This document shows, piece by piece, positions 35,336 to 43,522 of a DNA stretch of 64,000 nucleotides (its first letter is position 1; every line of letters begins with the position of its first letter). Position numbers and translations under genes: made by a program. The notes below the pieces were generated by a model, which saw only the letters and a list, made by a program, of their open reading frames with translations, had not been told where the DNA came from and did no database searches. Source of the stretch: Pontibacter beigongshangensis (lineage in GTDB: Bacteria; Bacteroidota; Bacteroidia; Cytophagales; Hymenobacteraceae); the NCBI RefSeq assembly GCF_014332515.1, contig NZ_VFSD01000002.1, positions 248,001-312,000 of the forward strand, given 5' to 3'.

Positions 35336-35547
35336 AAGCCATGTATATTTTCTTCAGTTTACGCAGCAGTACAATTGCAGTTTACCGCTATTCACCTCCA
35401 GGTTATCGCTATCACCAAAAAAATATCGTACACCTGATAGAACATCACAAAAACTGCGGCTGATCCAAAATCATTAGTAACAAATATCGCTATACAGGGT
35501 ATAAATACGGATTATACAACATCAGAGGCCTTATAATATAACCACAT

Positions 35548-36237
35548 ATGCAGATAAAATTTTTAGGCACCGGCGGTGCTTTTGATGTTGATTACCTCAA
35601 CTCTGCCGCCCTTGTTGAGTTCAGGGACAAGACCATTCTGTTGGACTGCGGCTATACCGTTTACCCCACGCTGGTCAAAAAAAACCTGATAAACAAAGTA
35701 AACTACATCCTGCTCACGCATCTTCACAACGACCACTGCGGCAGCCTTGCCAGCCTGCTGCTGCACAAGAGCATTATTGAGAAAACGGAGCGCCCCATAA
35801 TTCTTTATACCTCCGAGCAGTTCCGGATGCAGATTTACGACTTCCTGGAGATACAGCTAAAAGATCCGGGTAAATACGCAGAGTTTGTTCCGATGGAGCA
35901 GATCGAAGGCATTCGGTGTGTAGACACCATTAACCAGCACGCCGAAAATTTTCAGACCTACGCTTACATTTTTGAAGATGATTACCGGATCGTGTATTCC
36001 GGTGACCTGGGCAAACCCGAGAGCCTGTTCGAAAAACTGGAGAAAATGCCGCATATGCCTACCTGCATTTTTCATGACATTACCTTCGACGCAGAGAACA
36101 CGGGGCATACCTACTACAAAAAGCTGCTGCCCTACCTTAACGGCTACGACATGTTCGGCTACCATTGCGACCCTACCAAAAGCCCGTCTGACTGCCCTAT
36201 CCGACTCGTGTTCTACCAGAAGGAGCTCATGGCCTGA
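35548..36237 (+). CDS. MBL-fold metallohydrolase
   Basis: The 229-residue single-domain metallo-beta-lactamase fold protein has the dinuclear zinc motif H58-x-H60-x-D62-H63 (LTHLHNDHCG), a downstream VYSGDLG Asp, and a late His in FGYHCDPT. The first beta strand, KFLGTGGAFDVDY, is like that of RNase Z and phnP-type enzymes. There is no signal peptide. Substrate is unknown: RNase Z-like or cyclic-phosphate phosphodiesterase activity are both compatible. Confidence 0.82.
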   Translation: MQIKFLGTGGAFDVDYLNSAALVEFRDKTILLDCGYTVYPTLVKKNLINKVNYILLTHLHNDHCGSLASLLLHKSIIEKTERPIILYTSEQFRMQIYDFLEIQLKDPGKYAEFVPMEQIEGIRCVDTINQHAENFQTYAYIFEDDYRIVYSGDLGKPESLFEKLEKMPHMPTCIFHDITFDAENTGHTYYKKLLPYLNGYDMFGYHCDPTKSPSDCPIRLVFYQKELMA

Positions 36238-36670
36238 GCCAGGGTGTCAGCCATACGCACTTCGTGCTTCTCCAATTATATTTTCAGAAAGGTCTCGAAC
36301 CTGTAAAGCTGCCAAAAGGCACATCTGTCATCATTTATAATTTTGAATCTTTAATCTGGCCAGGCACCATAGCCCTCCGGCTAAGAATGGGAAAGGCCCT
36401 CAGACGCTTATTTGATGCCTGTACAAATTGAGCAGCAACTGTGCTTGTTAAAGAAAAACACCCAACAAGGGCCAGCGGTGCAGCTTTATTGGAAAAACAG
36501 GTTGAAGACGTCTTGCTTAGCCTGGTGGCTATGGGCCAGGCTAAGCAAGACGGAGGCAAAATGCTTTACCGATGCCGCTGCCTATATTCCTTATTTATTA
36601 TGCATCTATTTTCCTGAAACGAGGGTATGAAGGAGCCGGGGAACTTTACCTGCATTTCCCGCAACTGATT
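36238..36670. other. 433-bp gap with a 16-bp stem hairpin and a decayed core
   Basis: A decayed core-like run (GAATGGGAAAGGCCCTCAG, 36383-36401) lies near the left side. A perfect 16-bp inverted repeat lies at 36510-36525 and 36536-36551 (arm GTCTTGCTTAGCCTGG), 120 nt ahead of the DUF2238 start. No gene seen. Confidence 0.55.
36510..36551. repeat. 16-bp perfect inverted repeat
   Basis: Arms 36510-36525 and 36536-36551 with a 10-nt loop. No T run follows, and the next gene on the plus strand starts 120 nt later. It could be a leader structure or the mark of a small mobile repeat. Confidence 0.7.
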
Positions 36671-37315
36671 ATGCTATCAGCTATACCCGACGAGATGACA
36701 CCATTTGCCCGGAAGCCGCTCCATATTTGCTATGCCATGGTGTTCGGGTTGTTCTGGGTTTATACCGGCCTTACCACACCTGACCTTACCAACTGGCTGC
36801 TCGAGAACACGCTCACGCTCTCGCTTATCATCTGTTTGGTAGCCTTTTATAACATTCTCCGTTTTTCGGATATTGCCTATACCCTGGTTTTCCTGTTTCT
36901 GCTGCTGCACGTGTACGGCAGCCAGTACCAATACGCCGAGAACCCTTTTGGGGAATGGCTGAAAGAAACTCTACACCTGAAGCGCAACCACTACGACCGG
37001 CTTGTGCACTTTGGCTTTGGCCTGCTGCTGGCATACCCCATGCACGAGGTGTTTGCCTACGGCTTGCGGGTGAAACGCCCTTACAGTTACCTGCTGCCTG
37101 TCGAGATCACACTGTCGTTAAGCGCGCTGTATGAGCTGGTGGAGTGGCTGGTGGCAGAGATAGTATTCAAAGAAGATGAACAGGCCATGGCCTACCTGGG
37201 TACGCAGGGCGACATCTGGGATGCTCAGAAAGACATGGCCCTTGCCCTGGTGGGTGCCCTTATTGCCATGGCGCTGGCTTACCTGCTCCGGAAACGCAGC
37301 AGCAGAACCTCCTGA
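36671..37315 (+). CDS. DUF2238 (YjdF-like) membrane protein
   Basis: The 214-residue protein has about six hydrophobic helices and conserved acidic/His loops: HYDRLVHFGFG and GTQGDIWDAQKDM, the latter diagnostic of DUF2238. The start at ATG 36671 is preferred; 36572 would add 33 residues and 36695 would remove 8. The last residues (SSRTS) and the stop codon are encoded by a CAG-triplet stretch and the first bases of a core repeat, so the repeat sets the C-terminus. Function unknown. Confidence 0.82.
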   Translation: MLSAIPDEMTPFARKPLHICYAMVFGLFWVYTGLTTPDLTNWLLENTLTLSLIICLVAFYNILRFSDIAYTLVFLFLLLHVYGSQYQYAENPFGEWLKETLHLKRNHYDRLVHFGFGLLLAYPMHEVFAYGLRVKRPYSYLLPVEITLSLSALYELVEWLVAEIVFKEDEQAMAYLGTQGDIWDAQKDMALALVGALIAMALAYLLRKRSSRTS

Positions 37316-37338
37316 GGGGCATTTTCATTAGAATAATT
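37308..37338 (+). repeat. Core repeat copy overlapping the DUF2238 stop codon
   Basis: CCTCCTGAGGGGCATTTTC followed by ATTAGAATAATT. The TGA within CCTCCTGAGG is the gene's stop codon. Confidence 0.9.
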
Positions 37339-37455
37339 TGGCGGATGGGCTCACGTGCTGGTGTGCTACTCATTCAATTTAAATATTATGAAATGTGAAG
37401 ATAGAGCAGTCATCGACCTGCAAAGCCTTTCCACTGGTCTGCTTCTTGTTTCCCA

Positions 37456-37854
37456 TTAAGGCTTCTCTTTTTCTGCTGTGATTTTGCCATTGTCATCTTC
37501 CAGACTGACCTTACCCTTGGGGGTTTCTACCTTCAGCTTGTCGCCGTCCATTTCGATTTTCACGAAATCATCCTCATAGCTCACCGCTTCAAACTGGCTG
37601 TAGTAGGTCTCGCGGCTTTTCATGTGCTTAGCAAAATCATCCAGGCTCATGGTGCGGGCAAGTTGAGCATCGGCCTGTAAGGCCTCCTGCACGGTGGCTG
37701 GCTGCCGCTCCTCCACCCTGGCTTCTACAGGCTCAGAGGCCGTCACTACCCCAGGCTCTTCCTGCTCATTGGCGGGAAGGGACTCACAGGCGCTAAGCAG
37801 GAAAATCGTTAGTAAACCAGAAAAAATGATGTGTAAATGGTGTTTCATATTCAT
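37456..37854 (-). CDS. Small lipoprotein, hypothetical
   Basis: The 132-residue protein has a lipobox (IFLLSAC, Cys near 23) after a short hydrophobic segment. It is acidic throughout, with a Glu/Pro-rich linker and a C-terminal part (DDFVKIEMDGDKLKVETPKG) that looks like a short beta-hairpin repeat. I recognise no family. The start may instead be the second Met at 37848. It is followed downstream on the same strand by nothing close. Confidence 0.65.
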   Translation of the reverse strand: MNMKHHLHIIFSGLLTIFLLSACESLPANEQEEPGVVTASEPVEARVEERQPATVQEALQADAQLARTMSLDDFAKHMKSRETYYSQFEAVSYEDDFVKIEMDGDKLKVETPKGKVSLEDDNGKITAEKEKP

Positions 37855-37911
37855 TTTGTCAAATAAGTTATATCCCGCTTCCGTGCCGATGTGGTGATTG
37901 TTGGAAGAGGC

Positions 37912-37954
37912 TTAAAAAAACCAGCCAGGCTGACAGCCCGGCTGGTTTTTTTAA
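37912..37954. terminator. Bidirectional intrinsic terminator
   Basis: TTAAAAAAACCAGCC (37912-37926) pairs perfectly with 37940-37954 around a 13-nt loop. T runs exist on both strands. It ends the OmpA-like gene at 37976 (22 nt away). Confidence 0.88.
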
Positions 37955-37975
37955 CTTGCATTGATGTTGTAAGGC

Positions 37976-38641
37976 TTACAGGTCGCCTCTTTCTGCGGCT
38001 TTCTTCATTTTCTCGTTGGCAAAGATGGCAATCTCTACCCGCCGGTTTTGCTGGCGCCCGGCCTCTGTGTTGTTGTCGCCTACCGGCTGATCGAAGGCAT
38101 AGCCCTTGGAGGTCATCCGGCTACGCGAAACACCCTGGTTAGAGAGGTAGCTCGCCACAGACTCAGCCCGCTGCTCCGACAGGCGCTGGTTCAGGTCGCG
38201 GCCGCCGGTATTGTCGGTGTGCCCTTCAATCAGGATGTCGGTGTCTTCGTACTTCTTCAGGGTCTGGGCCAGCTGCGTAATTTCTGACTGTGCATTTGGC
38301 TGCAACTGAGCGGAGTTGGTGTTAAAGAGAATACCTGAGTCAAAGGTAATCTTAATACCTTCGCCCACACGCTCCACTTCTGCATTTTCGAGGTCGCGCT
38401 GCAGTTCTTCTGCCTGCTTATCCATATGGCGGCCTATAAGAGCGCCTGTTGTACCACCTACAGCTGCACCAATTATGGCACCAGCAGCGGTGTTGCCTGC
38501 CCTGTTCCCGATTACGCCGCCAATTACACCGCCGGCACCGGCACCTATGGCACCACCTTTGGCTGTTCTGCTGGCGTTACAAGACGAAAACAACATGCCG
38601 ATTACGGCAAAAAGGGTAACATAAATCTTAAAATTTCTCAT
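37976..38641 (-). CDS. OmpA-family lipoprotein with glycine zipper, paralog 1
   Basis: The 221-residue lipoprotein (lipobox MLFSSC) starts at ATG 38641. A glycine-zipper region (GGAIGAGAGGVIGGVIGNRA, about residues 29-65) precedes the C-terminal OmpA domain, which binds peptidoglycan through ILIEGHTDNTG and the NRRVEI Arg/Asp site. It probably tethers the outer membrane to the wall. The paralog at 38933 shares the same architecture, so the pair arose by tandem duplication. Confidence 0.9.
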   Translation of the reverse strand: MRNFKIYVTLFAVIGMLFSSCNASRTAKGGAIGAGAGGVIGGVIGNRAGNTAAGAIIGAAVGGTTGALIGRHMDKQAEELQRDLENAEVERVGEGIKITFDSGILFNTNSAQLQPNAQSEITQLAQTLKKYEDTDILIEGHTDNTGGRDLNQRLSEQRAESVASYLSNQGVSRSRMTSKGYAFDQPVGDNNTEAGRQQNRRVEIAIFANEKMKKAAERGDL

Positions 38642-38860
38642 GGTTTTATCTGTTCTGGTTTTAGGTAGAATAAAGAATCTGAGCTTAATACTCTGTTGGC
38701 TGTAAAATGTTGGGATCCTCCATTCTGGTTTAATTCGGTACTTTTCAAATGTTATGAACCAACGCAACTGGGCACCTTAATCCATAATATATTATATTTT
38801 GTAATCAGTATACTATTAACGACCACAGCCCTGAACAGGTTGTAAGAACCCCGGCCCGGT

Positions 38861-38918
38861 AGCTCTAAAACATAAGGGCCTGCCAGTAATTACTGGCAGG
38901 CCCTTATGTTTTAGAGCT
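38861..38918. terminator. 58-bp perfect palindrome after OmpA paralog 2
   Basis: Arms of 29 bp (38861-38889 and 38890-38918, starting AGCTCTAAAACATAAGGGCC) are perfectly complementary with no spacer. It begins 15 nt beyond the stop at 38933. Likely a transcription end structure; T-rich flanks are modest. Confidence 0.8.
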
Positions 38919-38932
38919 AAAAAGCCTTGCGA

Positions 38933-39697
38933 TTATTTAATCTCGCCTTTTTCAGCAGCGTTTTTCAACTCCTCGTTTGCCACAATAATAATTTCTACGC
39001 GGCGGTTCTGCTGACGTCCTTCGGCGGTAGAGTTATCCGCTATTGGCTGGTCGAAGGCATATCCTTTGGCCTGCAAACGCGAACCATCTACACCAGTGGT
39101 GCGGGCGTAGTTTAAAACAGCCTGCGCACGACGCTCCGAAAGGCCCTGGTTCAGCTCACGCGATCCGGTATTGTCAGTGTGGCCTTCAATGATAACGTTA
39201 GTGCCTGGGTAGCTCTGCAGTGTCTGCGCCAGCTTGTCGATGTCTTTTTTGGCACTGGCACTCAATTCGGCAGAGTTCACCGCGAAGAGGATACCAGAGT
39301 CGAAATTAACACGGATAGCTTCGCCTACACGCTCGATTTTGGCATTTTCCATGCTTTTTTCGAGTTCTTCAGCCTGCTTGTCCATTCTTCGGCCTATTAC
39401 GGCACCGGTAGCACCACCCACCGCAGCACCAATAATAGCGCCGGCAGCCGTGTTGCCCATTCTGTTACCGATTACGCCGCCTATTACAGCGCCGCCACCG
39501 GCTCCTATTATGCCACCTTTGGTGGTTTTATTCATGCCTTGCTTCTCAGCGTCGGTTTCGTTGGGAGTTCCTGTGGTGGTGGAGGTAGAAGTACCTGCAC
39601 CTGTGCTACCGCTGCTCACCGGCCGTGAAGACTGACAAGATGCGAACAGCATAGAAGCTGCCAGGAATGAGGCTAAAGATAGTTTTAGAGTTTTCAT
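38933..39697 (-). CDS. OmpA-family lipoprotein with glycine zipper, paralog 2
   Basis: The 254-residue lipoprotein has lipobox SMLFASC, a Ser/Thr-rich linker (about 24-45), a glycine zipper (GGIIGAGGGAVIGGVIGNRM) and an OmpA domain with VIIEGHTDNTG and NRRVEI. The longer linker is the main difference from paralog 1. Both end in similar tails (ANEELKNAAEKGEIK here). Own upstream region and own 3' palindrome indicate a separate transcript. Confidence 0.9.
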   Translation of the reverse strand: MKTLKLSLASFLAASMLFASCQSSRPVSSGSTGAGTSTSTTTGTPNETDAEKQGMNKTTKGGIIGAGGGAVIGGVIGNRMGNTAAGAIIGAAVGGATGAVIGRRMDKQAEELEKSMENAKIERVGEAIRVNFDSGILFAVNSAELSASAKKDIDKLAQTLQSYPGTNVIIEGHTDNTGSRELNQGLSERRAQAVLNYARTTGVDGSRLQAKGYAFDQPIADNSTAEGRQQNRRVEIIIVANEELKNAAEKGEIK

Positions 39698-40029
39698 GTT
39701 TTAAAAAGTTTGTAAGAACTTCAATTTTAAATTAGTTGGTCAGTATAGTTTTAGGTGTATAGTAAACTCGTTAAATCTGCGTCTGCAATACTGATGCCAA
39801 TCTGTATGCCAGCTGCCAGATGTACAGCCAGCTACGGCATAATACTATTTACCGGGGCAAAAAGTTGGCTTTCACTACAACTCCTCCTGCCGGAGGCATA
39901 TTGCAACCACCCCAAAAAAGGCTGTCAGGGGTTGCCGCCAGACTATTGCCATTGCTCTGGGCAACGCAAATCCGGGCTGCCTGCCCAGAACCGAAAAGTA
40001 CAGGTTTATGGTGCAGCAGACGTGTTTTT
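39698..40029. other. 332-bp gap, no recognisable feature
   Basis: It should contain the promoter of OmpA paralog 2 on the minus strand. I see no exact -7 box, core repeat or gene. CTCCTGCCGGAGG at 39883-39895 is a short palindrome. Confidence 0.4.
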
Positions 40030-40926
40030 TCAGGCTTTGGCGGCCTTTCTTTGTTTAGCAACAGGGGCTACTCTGGCCGCTACAGGCTTAAGCATGGCCA
40101 GCAGATCGCTCAGCTTCTGCTTTAGCTGCTTCCTGTCTACAATAAAATCCAGAAAGCCGTGGTCCAGCACAAATTCGGCACTCTGAAAATCCTTGGGGAG
40201 GTCTTTGCCAATAGTCTCTTTAATAACGCGTGGTCCGGCAAAGCCTATCAGGGCGCCGGGCTCGGCAATGTTAAAATCTCCCAACATGGCAAAAGAAGCT
40301 GTTACGCCTCCTGTGGTCGGGTCGGTCAGCAGGGAGATATAAGGTAGTTTTTCTTCGGAGAGCAGCGCCAGTTTGGCAGAGGTCTTGGCCATTTGCATCA
40401 ACGAGTAGCCAGCCTCCATCATGCGGGCACCTCCGGATTTGGAGATCATCAGGAAGGGCAGGCGGTGCTCGCGGGCATAATCGATGGCGCGGGCAATCTT
40501 TTCGCCTACCACAGAGCCCATAGAGCCTCCAATATAGGCAAAATCCATGCAGGCAATTACCAGTCCTTCGCCGTTTATTTTGCCATGGGCAGTACGGACG
40601 GCATCTTTCAGGCCTATTTTCTTTTGCGTGGCCTTTGTTCTGTCCGGATAGGGTTTGGAATCAACAAAAGAAAGCGGGTCGGAAGAGGTCATGTTCTCGT
40701 CCAGTTCTACAAACTGGTTTTCATCGAACAAAATTTCAAAATATTCTTTAGAGCCTATTCGTTCATGAAAATTGCATTTCACACAGACATTGAGGTTGCG
40801 CCGGTGCTCTGCCATGCTGGTTACTGTCTTACAGCAGGAACACTTGTACCATAATCCGTCTGGCGTCTCTTTTTTCTCTTCTGTAGGGGTAATAATTCCT
40901 TTTTCTACTCTTTTAAACCAAGGCAT
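40030..40926 (-). CDS. accD: Acetyl-CoA carboxylase carboxyltransferase subunit beta
   Basis: With AccA it transfers the carboxyl group from biotin to acetyl-CoA, giving malonyl-CoA for fatty-acid synthesis. The 298-residue protein has the N-terminal zinc ribbon (KCSCCKT and CVKCNF) and the crotonase-like CoA site ([41 protein letters not shown]). The start MPWFKR at 40926 follows a second in-frame ATG directly before it. Stand-alone here; accA is not in the window. Confidence 0.95.
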   Translation of the reverse strand: MPWFKRVEKGIITPTEEKKETPDGLWYKCSCCKTVTSMAEHRRNLNVCVKCNFHERIGSKEYFEILFDENQFVELDENMTSSDPLSFVDSKPYPDRTKATQKKIGLKDAVRTAHGKINGEGLVIACMDFAYIGGSMGSVVGEKIARAIDYAREHRLPFLMISKSGGARMMEAGYSLMQMAKTSAKLALLSEEKLPYISLLTDPTTGGVTASFAMLGDFNIAEPGALIGFAGPRVIKETIGKDLPKDFQSAEFVLDHGFLDFIVDRKQLKQKLSDLLAMLKPVAARVAPVAKQRKAAKA

Positions 40927-41265
40927 CATACGTTGACTGGGTGCTACCGCACCTTTAAGGATTTATGTGTATTATTTTGGCTACCAAGCTGAATTACAGG
41001 CTATCTAATCCGCGCTAACCTTTATGCGTTGCGCTTCTGAACAGGTTTTATAAAGGCCGGGCACAAAATTAGTTAATATTTGGCAGTTCTGCTAGGGCTT
41101 CTGGCATGTTTAAATTTTGTTTGTGGCAGCTGCTTTTTAAAACTTTGTGCTGGTGCCAATTGCTGCTGCCAGTTTCATCGGCGGGGTCCTAAACAGGCAT
41201 CCTTCCTATAGCTGATAAACGAGGAGCGATGAAAACAGGAAGGAGCAACAGAAAACCCTGATCGC
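40927..41265. other. 339-bp gap between fbaB and accD
   Basis: Candidate accD promoter at 41064-41071 and an 8-bp stem TCCTTCCT/AGGAAGGA (41200-41207, 41237-41244) just past the fbaB stop. Otherwise nothing. Confidence 0.5.
41064..41071 (-). promoter_or_regulatory. Candidate -7 box for accD
   Basis: CAAAATTA on the plus strand, i.e. TAATTTTG, an exact TAnnTTTG match, about 138 nt upstream of the accD start. The identical octamer lies ahead of fbaB and cysS. Confidence 0.4.
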
Positions 41266-42324
41266 TCAGGCAATGGTAATTTCTTTTGCCTGGTACACAT
41301 CCTGCACCGCATGCAGCAGCGCCACACCTTCCTTAAATTCGCGCTGGAAAGCTCTCCGTCCTAAAATCAGGCCCATGCCGCCAGCCCGCTTGTTTATGAT
41401 AGCGGTGCGCACTGCCTCTTTCAGATCGGCTTCTCCTTCTGAGCCTCCTCCGGAGTTAATCAGGCCGGCACGCCCCATGTAGCAGTTCGCCACCTGATAG
41501 CGGGTCAGGTCTATCGGGTTATCGGTGGCCAGCTGGTCGTACATCCGCTTATCCGACTTTGAAAAGCCAATAGCGGTAAACCCTCCGTTTTTCTCAGGGA
41601 GCTTTTGTTTAATGATATCGGCATGAATCGTTACGCCCAGGTGGTTGGCCTGGCCGGTCAGGTCTGCGGCGGTATGGTAATCTACACCATCTTTCTTAAA
41701 GGCGCTGTTGCGGGTGTAGCACCAAAGGATCGTAGCCATCCCCAGCTCATGGGCCCGCTCAAACGCCTCCGACACCTCCATAAGCTGGCGGTTCGATTCT
41801 TCAGAACCGAAATACACGGTTGCTCCCACGGCAGCCGCCCCCAAGTTCCAGGCTTTATCAACGGACCCGAACATGACCTGGTCGTATTTGGTCGGGTAGG
41901 TCAGGAGCTCGTTGTGGTTCAGCTTTACAATAAATGGGATCTTGTGCGCATACTTTCTGGCCATAAACCCGAGCCCGCCAAAGGTGGTGGCCACCGCATT
42001 ACAGCCGCCATCTATGGCAAGCCGCATAATATTTTCCGGGTCGAAGTAAATGGGGTTGGGCGCAAACGAGGCGCCGGCAGTATGCTCTATGCCCTGGTCT
42101 ATGGGCAGTATGGACAGGTAGCCCGTACCCGCCAGCCGGCCATGGCTGTACAACGCCTGCAGGTTACGCAGCACCTGCGGGTTTCTGTCGGACTGCATGA
42201 AAATGCGGTCTACAAAATCGGGGCCGGGCAGGTGCAGCAAATCCCTGGAAAACGTTTTGCAGTCGTGCTGCAGAAGGTCCTCTGCCTCCGAACCAAGTAG
42301 GGAAATAAGGTTTTCGTAGTTCAT
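41266..42324 (-). CDS. fbaB: Class I fructose-bisphosphate aldolase, DhnA/FbaB type
   Basis: Cleaves fructose 1,6-bisphosphate to dihydroxyacetone phosphate and glyceraldehyde 3-phosphate through a Schiff base. The 352 residues match the archaeal/E. coli FbaB length. Signatures are [17 protein letters not shown] and [14 protein letters not shown], in which K239 matches the position of the Schiff-base Lys as I recall it, plus the phosphate loop GSEGEADL. The start at 42324 (MNYENLI) is favoured over an upstream extension to 42528, whose composition is noncoding. Confidence 0.93.
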   Translation of the reverse strand: MNYENLISLLGSEAEDLLQHDCKTFSRDLLHLPGPDFVDRIFMQSDRNPQVLRNLQALYSHGRLAGTGYLSILPIDQGIEHTAGASFAPNPIYFDPENIMRLAIDGGCNAVATTFGGLGFMARKYAHKIPFIVKLNHNELLTYPTKYDQVMFGSVDKAWNLGAAAVGATVYFGSEESNRQLMEVSEAFERAHELGMATILWCYTRNSAFKKDGVDYHTAADLTGQANHLGVTIHADIIKQKLPEKNGGFTAIGFSKSDKRMYDQLATDNPIDLTRYQVANCYMGRAGLINSGGGSEGEADLKEAVRTAIINKRAGGMGLILGRRAFQREFKEGVALLHAVQDVYQAKEITIA

Positions 42325-42525
42325 GATGCTCACGTTAGGTTTATGCACAAACTCTTGCGCAACAGGCAACTCCGGTAAGGCAAAAGAGAAACAGCTCTCC
42401 AAGGCTCCCGCCACGCTGGCGCATCCTTTCTCATACTGGACCCGACTGGCAAAGGTTTTTACCGGCAGCTGCGCATATGCCTCATAGCCAACTACATCAA
42501 AACGTTCCGAGCGGCGCTGCGGTAT

Positions 42526-42533
42526 CAAAATTA
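42526..42533 (-). promoter_or_regulatory. Candidate -7 box for fbaB
   Basis: TAATTTTG on the minus strand, exact TAnnTTTG match, giving a leader of nearly 200 nt. It lies between the divergent fbaB and lipoprotein genes. Confidence 0.35.
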
Positions 42534-42584
42534 TGAGAACTTCGTTATTGTAAGATGCAGGATAAACCAGATATTTTTCAGATT

Positions 42585-43238
42585 ATGATCGCCAACACAA
42601 TTCGCAATAGCCTCAAATGGCTGCTGCTGTTTGCAGTAAGCCTGGCACTTTTTGGATGTAGCCCCTCCACCCAGATAACAGGCAGTTGGAAGAGCCCGGA
42701 AGCCACCTCGAAAAATTACAGCAAGATAATAGTGGCCGCCCTTACAGACAGCCCGCCGGCAAGGCAGATCGTGGAGAACGAACTGCAGGCAGCGCTGCAG
42801 ACCCAGGGAGTTACCGTTACCAAGAGCATAGATGAGTTCCCGCCGGCCATGATGCGCGACCGCAGCAACTCTACGGCCGATGGACTGCTGAAGCAAATAA
42901 GAGGAGACGAGCACGACGCCATACTCACGGTAGCCGTTGTGGACCAGGAGACAGAGACCAGATATGTGCCAGGGCACCCCTACGCCCCTATGAGCCGTTT
43001 TGGGTGGTACGGCACTTTCAGGGGGTATTACTCGTATAGGCACCCAATGCTGTACTCCCCAGGTTACTACACCGAAGAAAAAGTGTACTTCCTGGAAACA
43101 AACCTCTACGATGCCGAAACAGAAAAACTGCTCTGGTCTGCCCAGTCAAGGACCTACAGCCCCTCTTCTCTGAACTCGTTTGCCGGCAAATTCGCAACGC
43201 TTATAGTAAACAGGATGCAAGCAGAAAACGTGCTTTGA
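42585..43238 (+). CDS. Lipoprotein, DUF4136-like
   Basis: The 217-residue lipoprotein starts at ATG 42585 (MIANTIRNSLK) with lipobox ALFGCS. After TGSWKSPE it shows the pattern of DUF4136-type periplasmic proteins: KIIVAAL, a variable helix, a Tyr-rich middle (FGWYGTFRGYYSYRHPM), then YFLETNLYDAETEKLLWSAQ. The assignment is moderate. An in-frame ATG at 42555 would place 10 residues before the signal. Function unknown. Confidence 0.7.
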   Translation: MIANTIRNSLKWLLLFAVSLALFGCSPSTQITGSWKSPEATSKNYSKIIVAALTDSPPARQIVENELQAALQTQGVTVTKSIDEFPPAMMRDRSNSTADGLLKQIRGDEHDAILTVAVVDQETETRYVPGHPYAPMSRFGWYGTFRGYYSYRHPMLYSPGYYTEEKVYFLETNLYDAETEKLLWSAQSRTYSPSSLNSFAGKFATLIVNRMQAENVL

Positions 43239-43259
43239 TTGATCTCTTAGATAACCTGA

Positions 43260-43303
43260 AAACAGAGCGCGCTTACCATAGGGTTGGTAAGCGCGCTCTG
43301 TTT
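43260..43303. terminator. 19-bp perfect hairpin after the DUF4136-like gene
   Basis: Arms 43260-43278 and 43285-43303 with loop TAGGGT. It begins 22 nt after the stop and is followed 5 nt later by a core repeat, the same arrangement as at 29922-29993. Confidence 0.8.
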
Positions 43304-43308
43304 CACGG

Positions 43309-43339
43309 AATTATTCTAATGAAAATGCCCTTCCGAAGG
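43309..43339 (-). repeat. Core repeat copy
   Basis: AATTATTCTAATGAAAATGC then CCTTCCGAAGG, sense orientation for the convergent M28 gene. Confidence 0.88.
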
Positions 43340-43380
43340 TTCTTTTAGATATTAGATACTAGATGCTAGATAATAGACTC

Positions 43381-43475
43381 TTTTAGAGTTATGAGCCAGT
43401 TGGTGTTTTCCGGATCATCTTCAAATTTCCCTATCAACCATTTAGCCATTCAACAATCAGCAATCGATAACCAGC
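43381..43475 (-). repeat. Flanking module of the core family
   Basis: Reads GAGTTATGAGCCAGTTGG, a GTGTTTTCCGG piece, ATCATCTTCAAATTTCC, then AACCATTTAGCCATTCAAC and AATCAGCAATC, leading into the core at 43476. The same order occurs at 46371-46461 and, partly, 55330-55423. Confidence 0.7.
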
Positions 43476-43506
43476 AATTATTCTAATGAAAATGGCCTTC
43501 CGGGCT
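43476..43506 (-). repeat. Core repeat copy
   Basis: AATTATTCTAATGAAAATGG then CCTTCCGGG, 17 nt after the M28 gene stop, sense orientation. Confidence 0.88.
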
Positions 43507-43522
43507 TGTGTAGCCGGAGTGG

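Noticed and set aside
36383-36410. Possible further core repeat
   Set aside because: AATGGGAAAGGCCCTCAGACG resembles the core only in the GGCCCTC part; too decayed to count.
42325-42528. N-terminal extension of fbaB
   Set aside because: The 68 extra residues match nothing in FbaB and overlap the expected promoter region; the ATG at 42324 gives the normal length.
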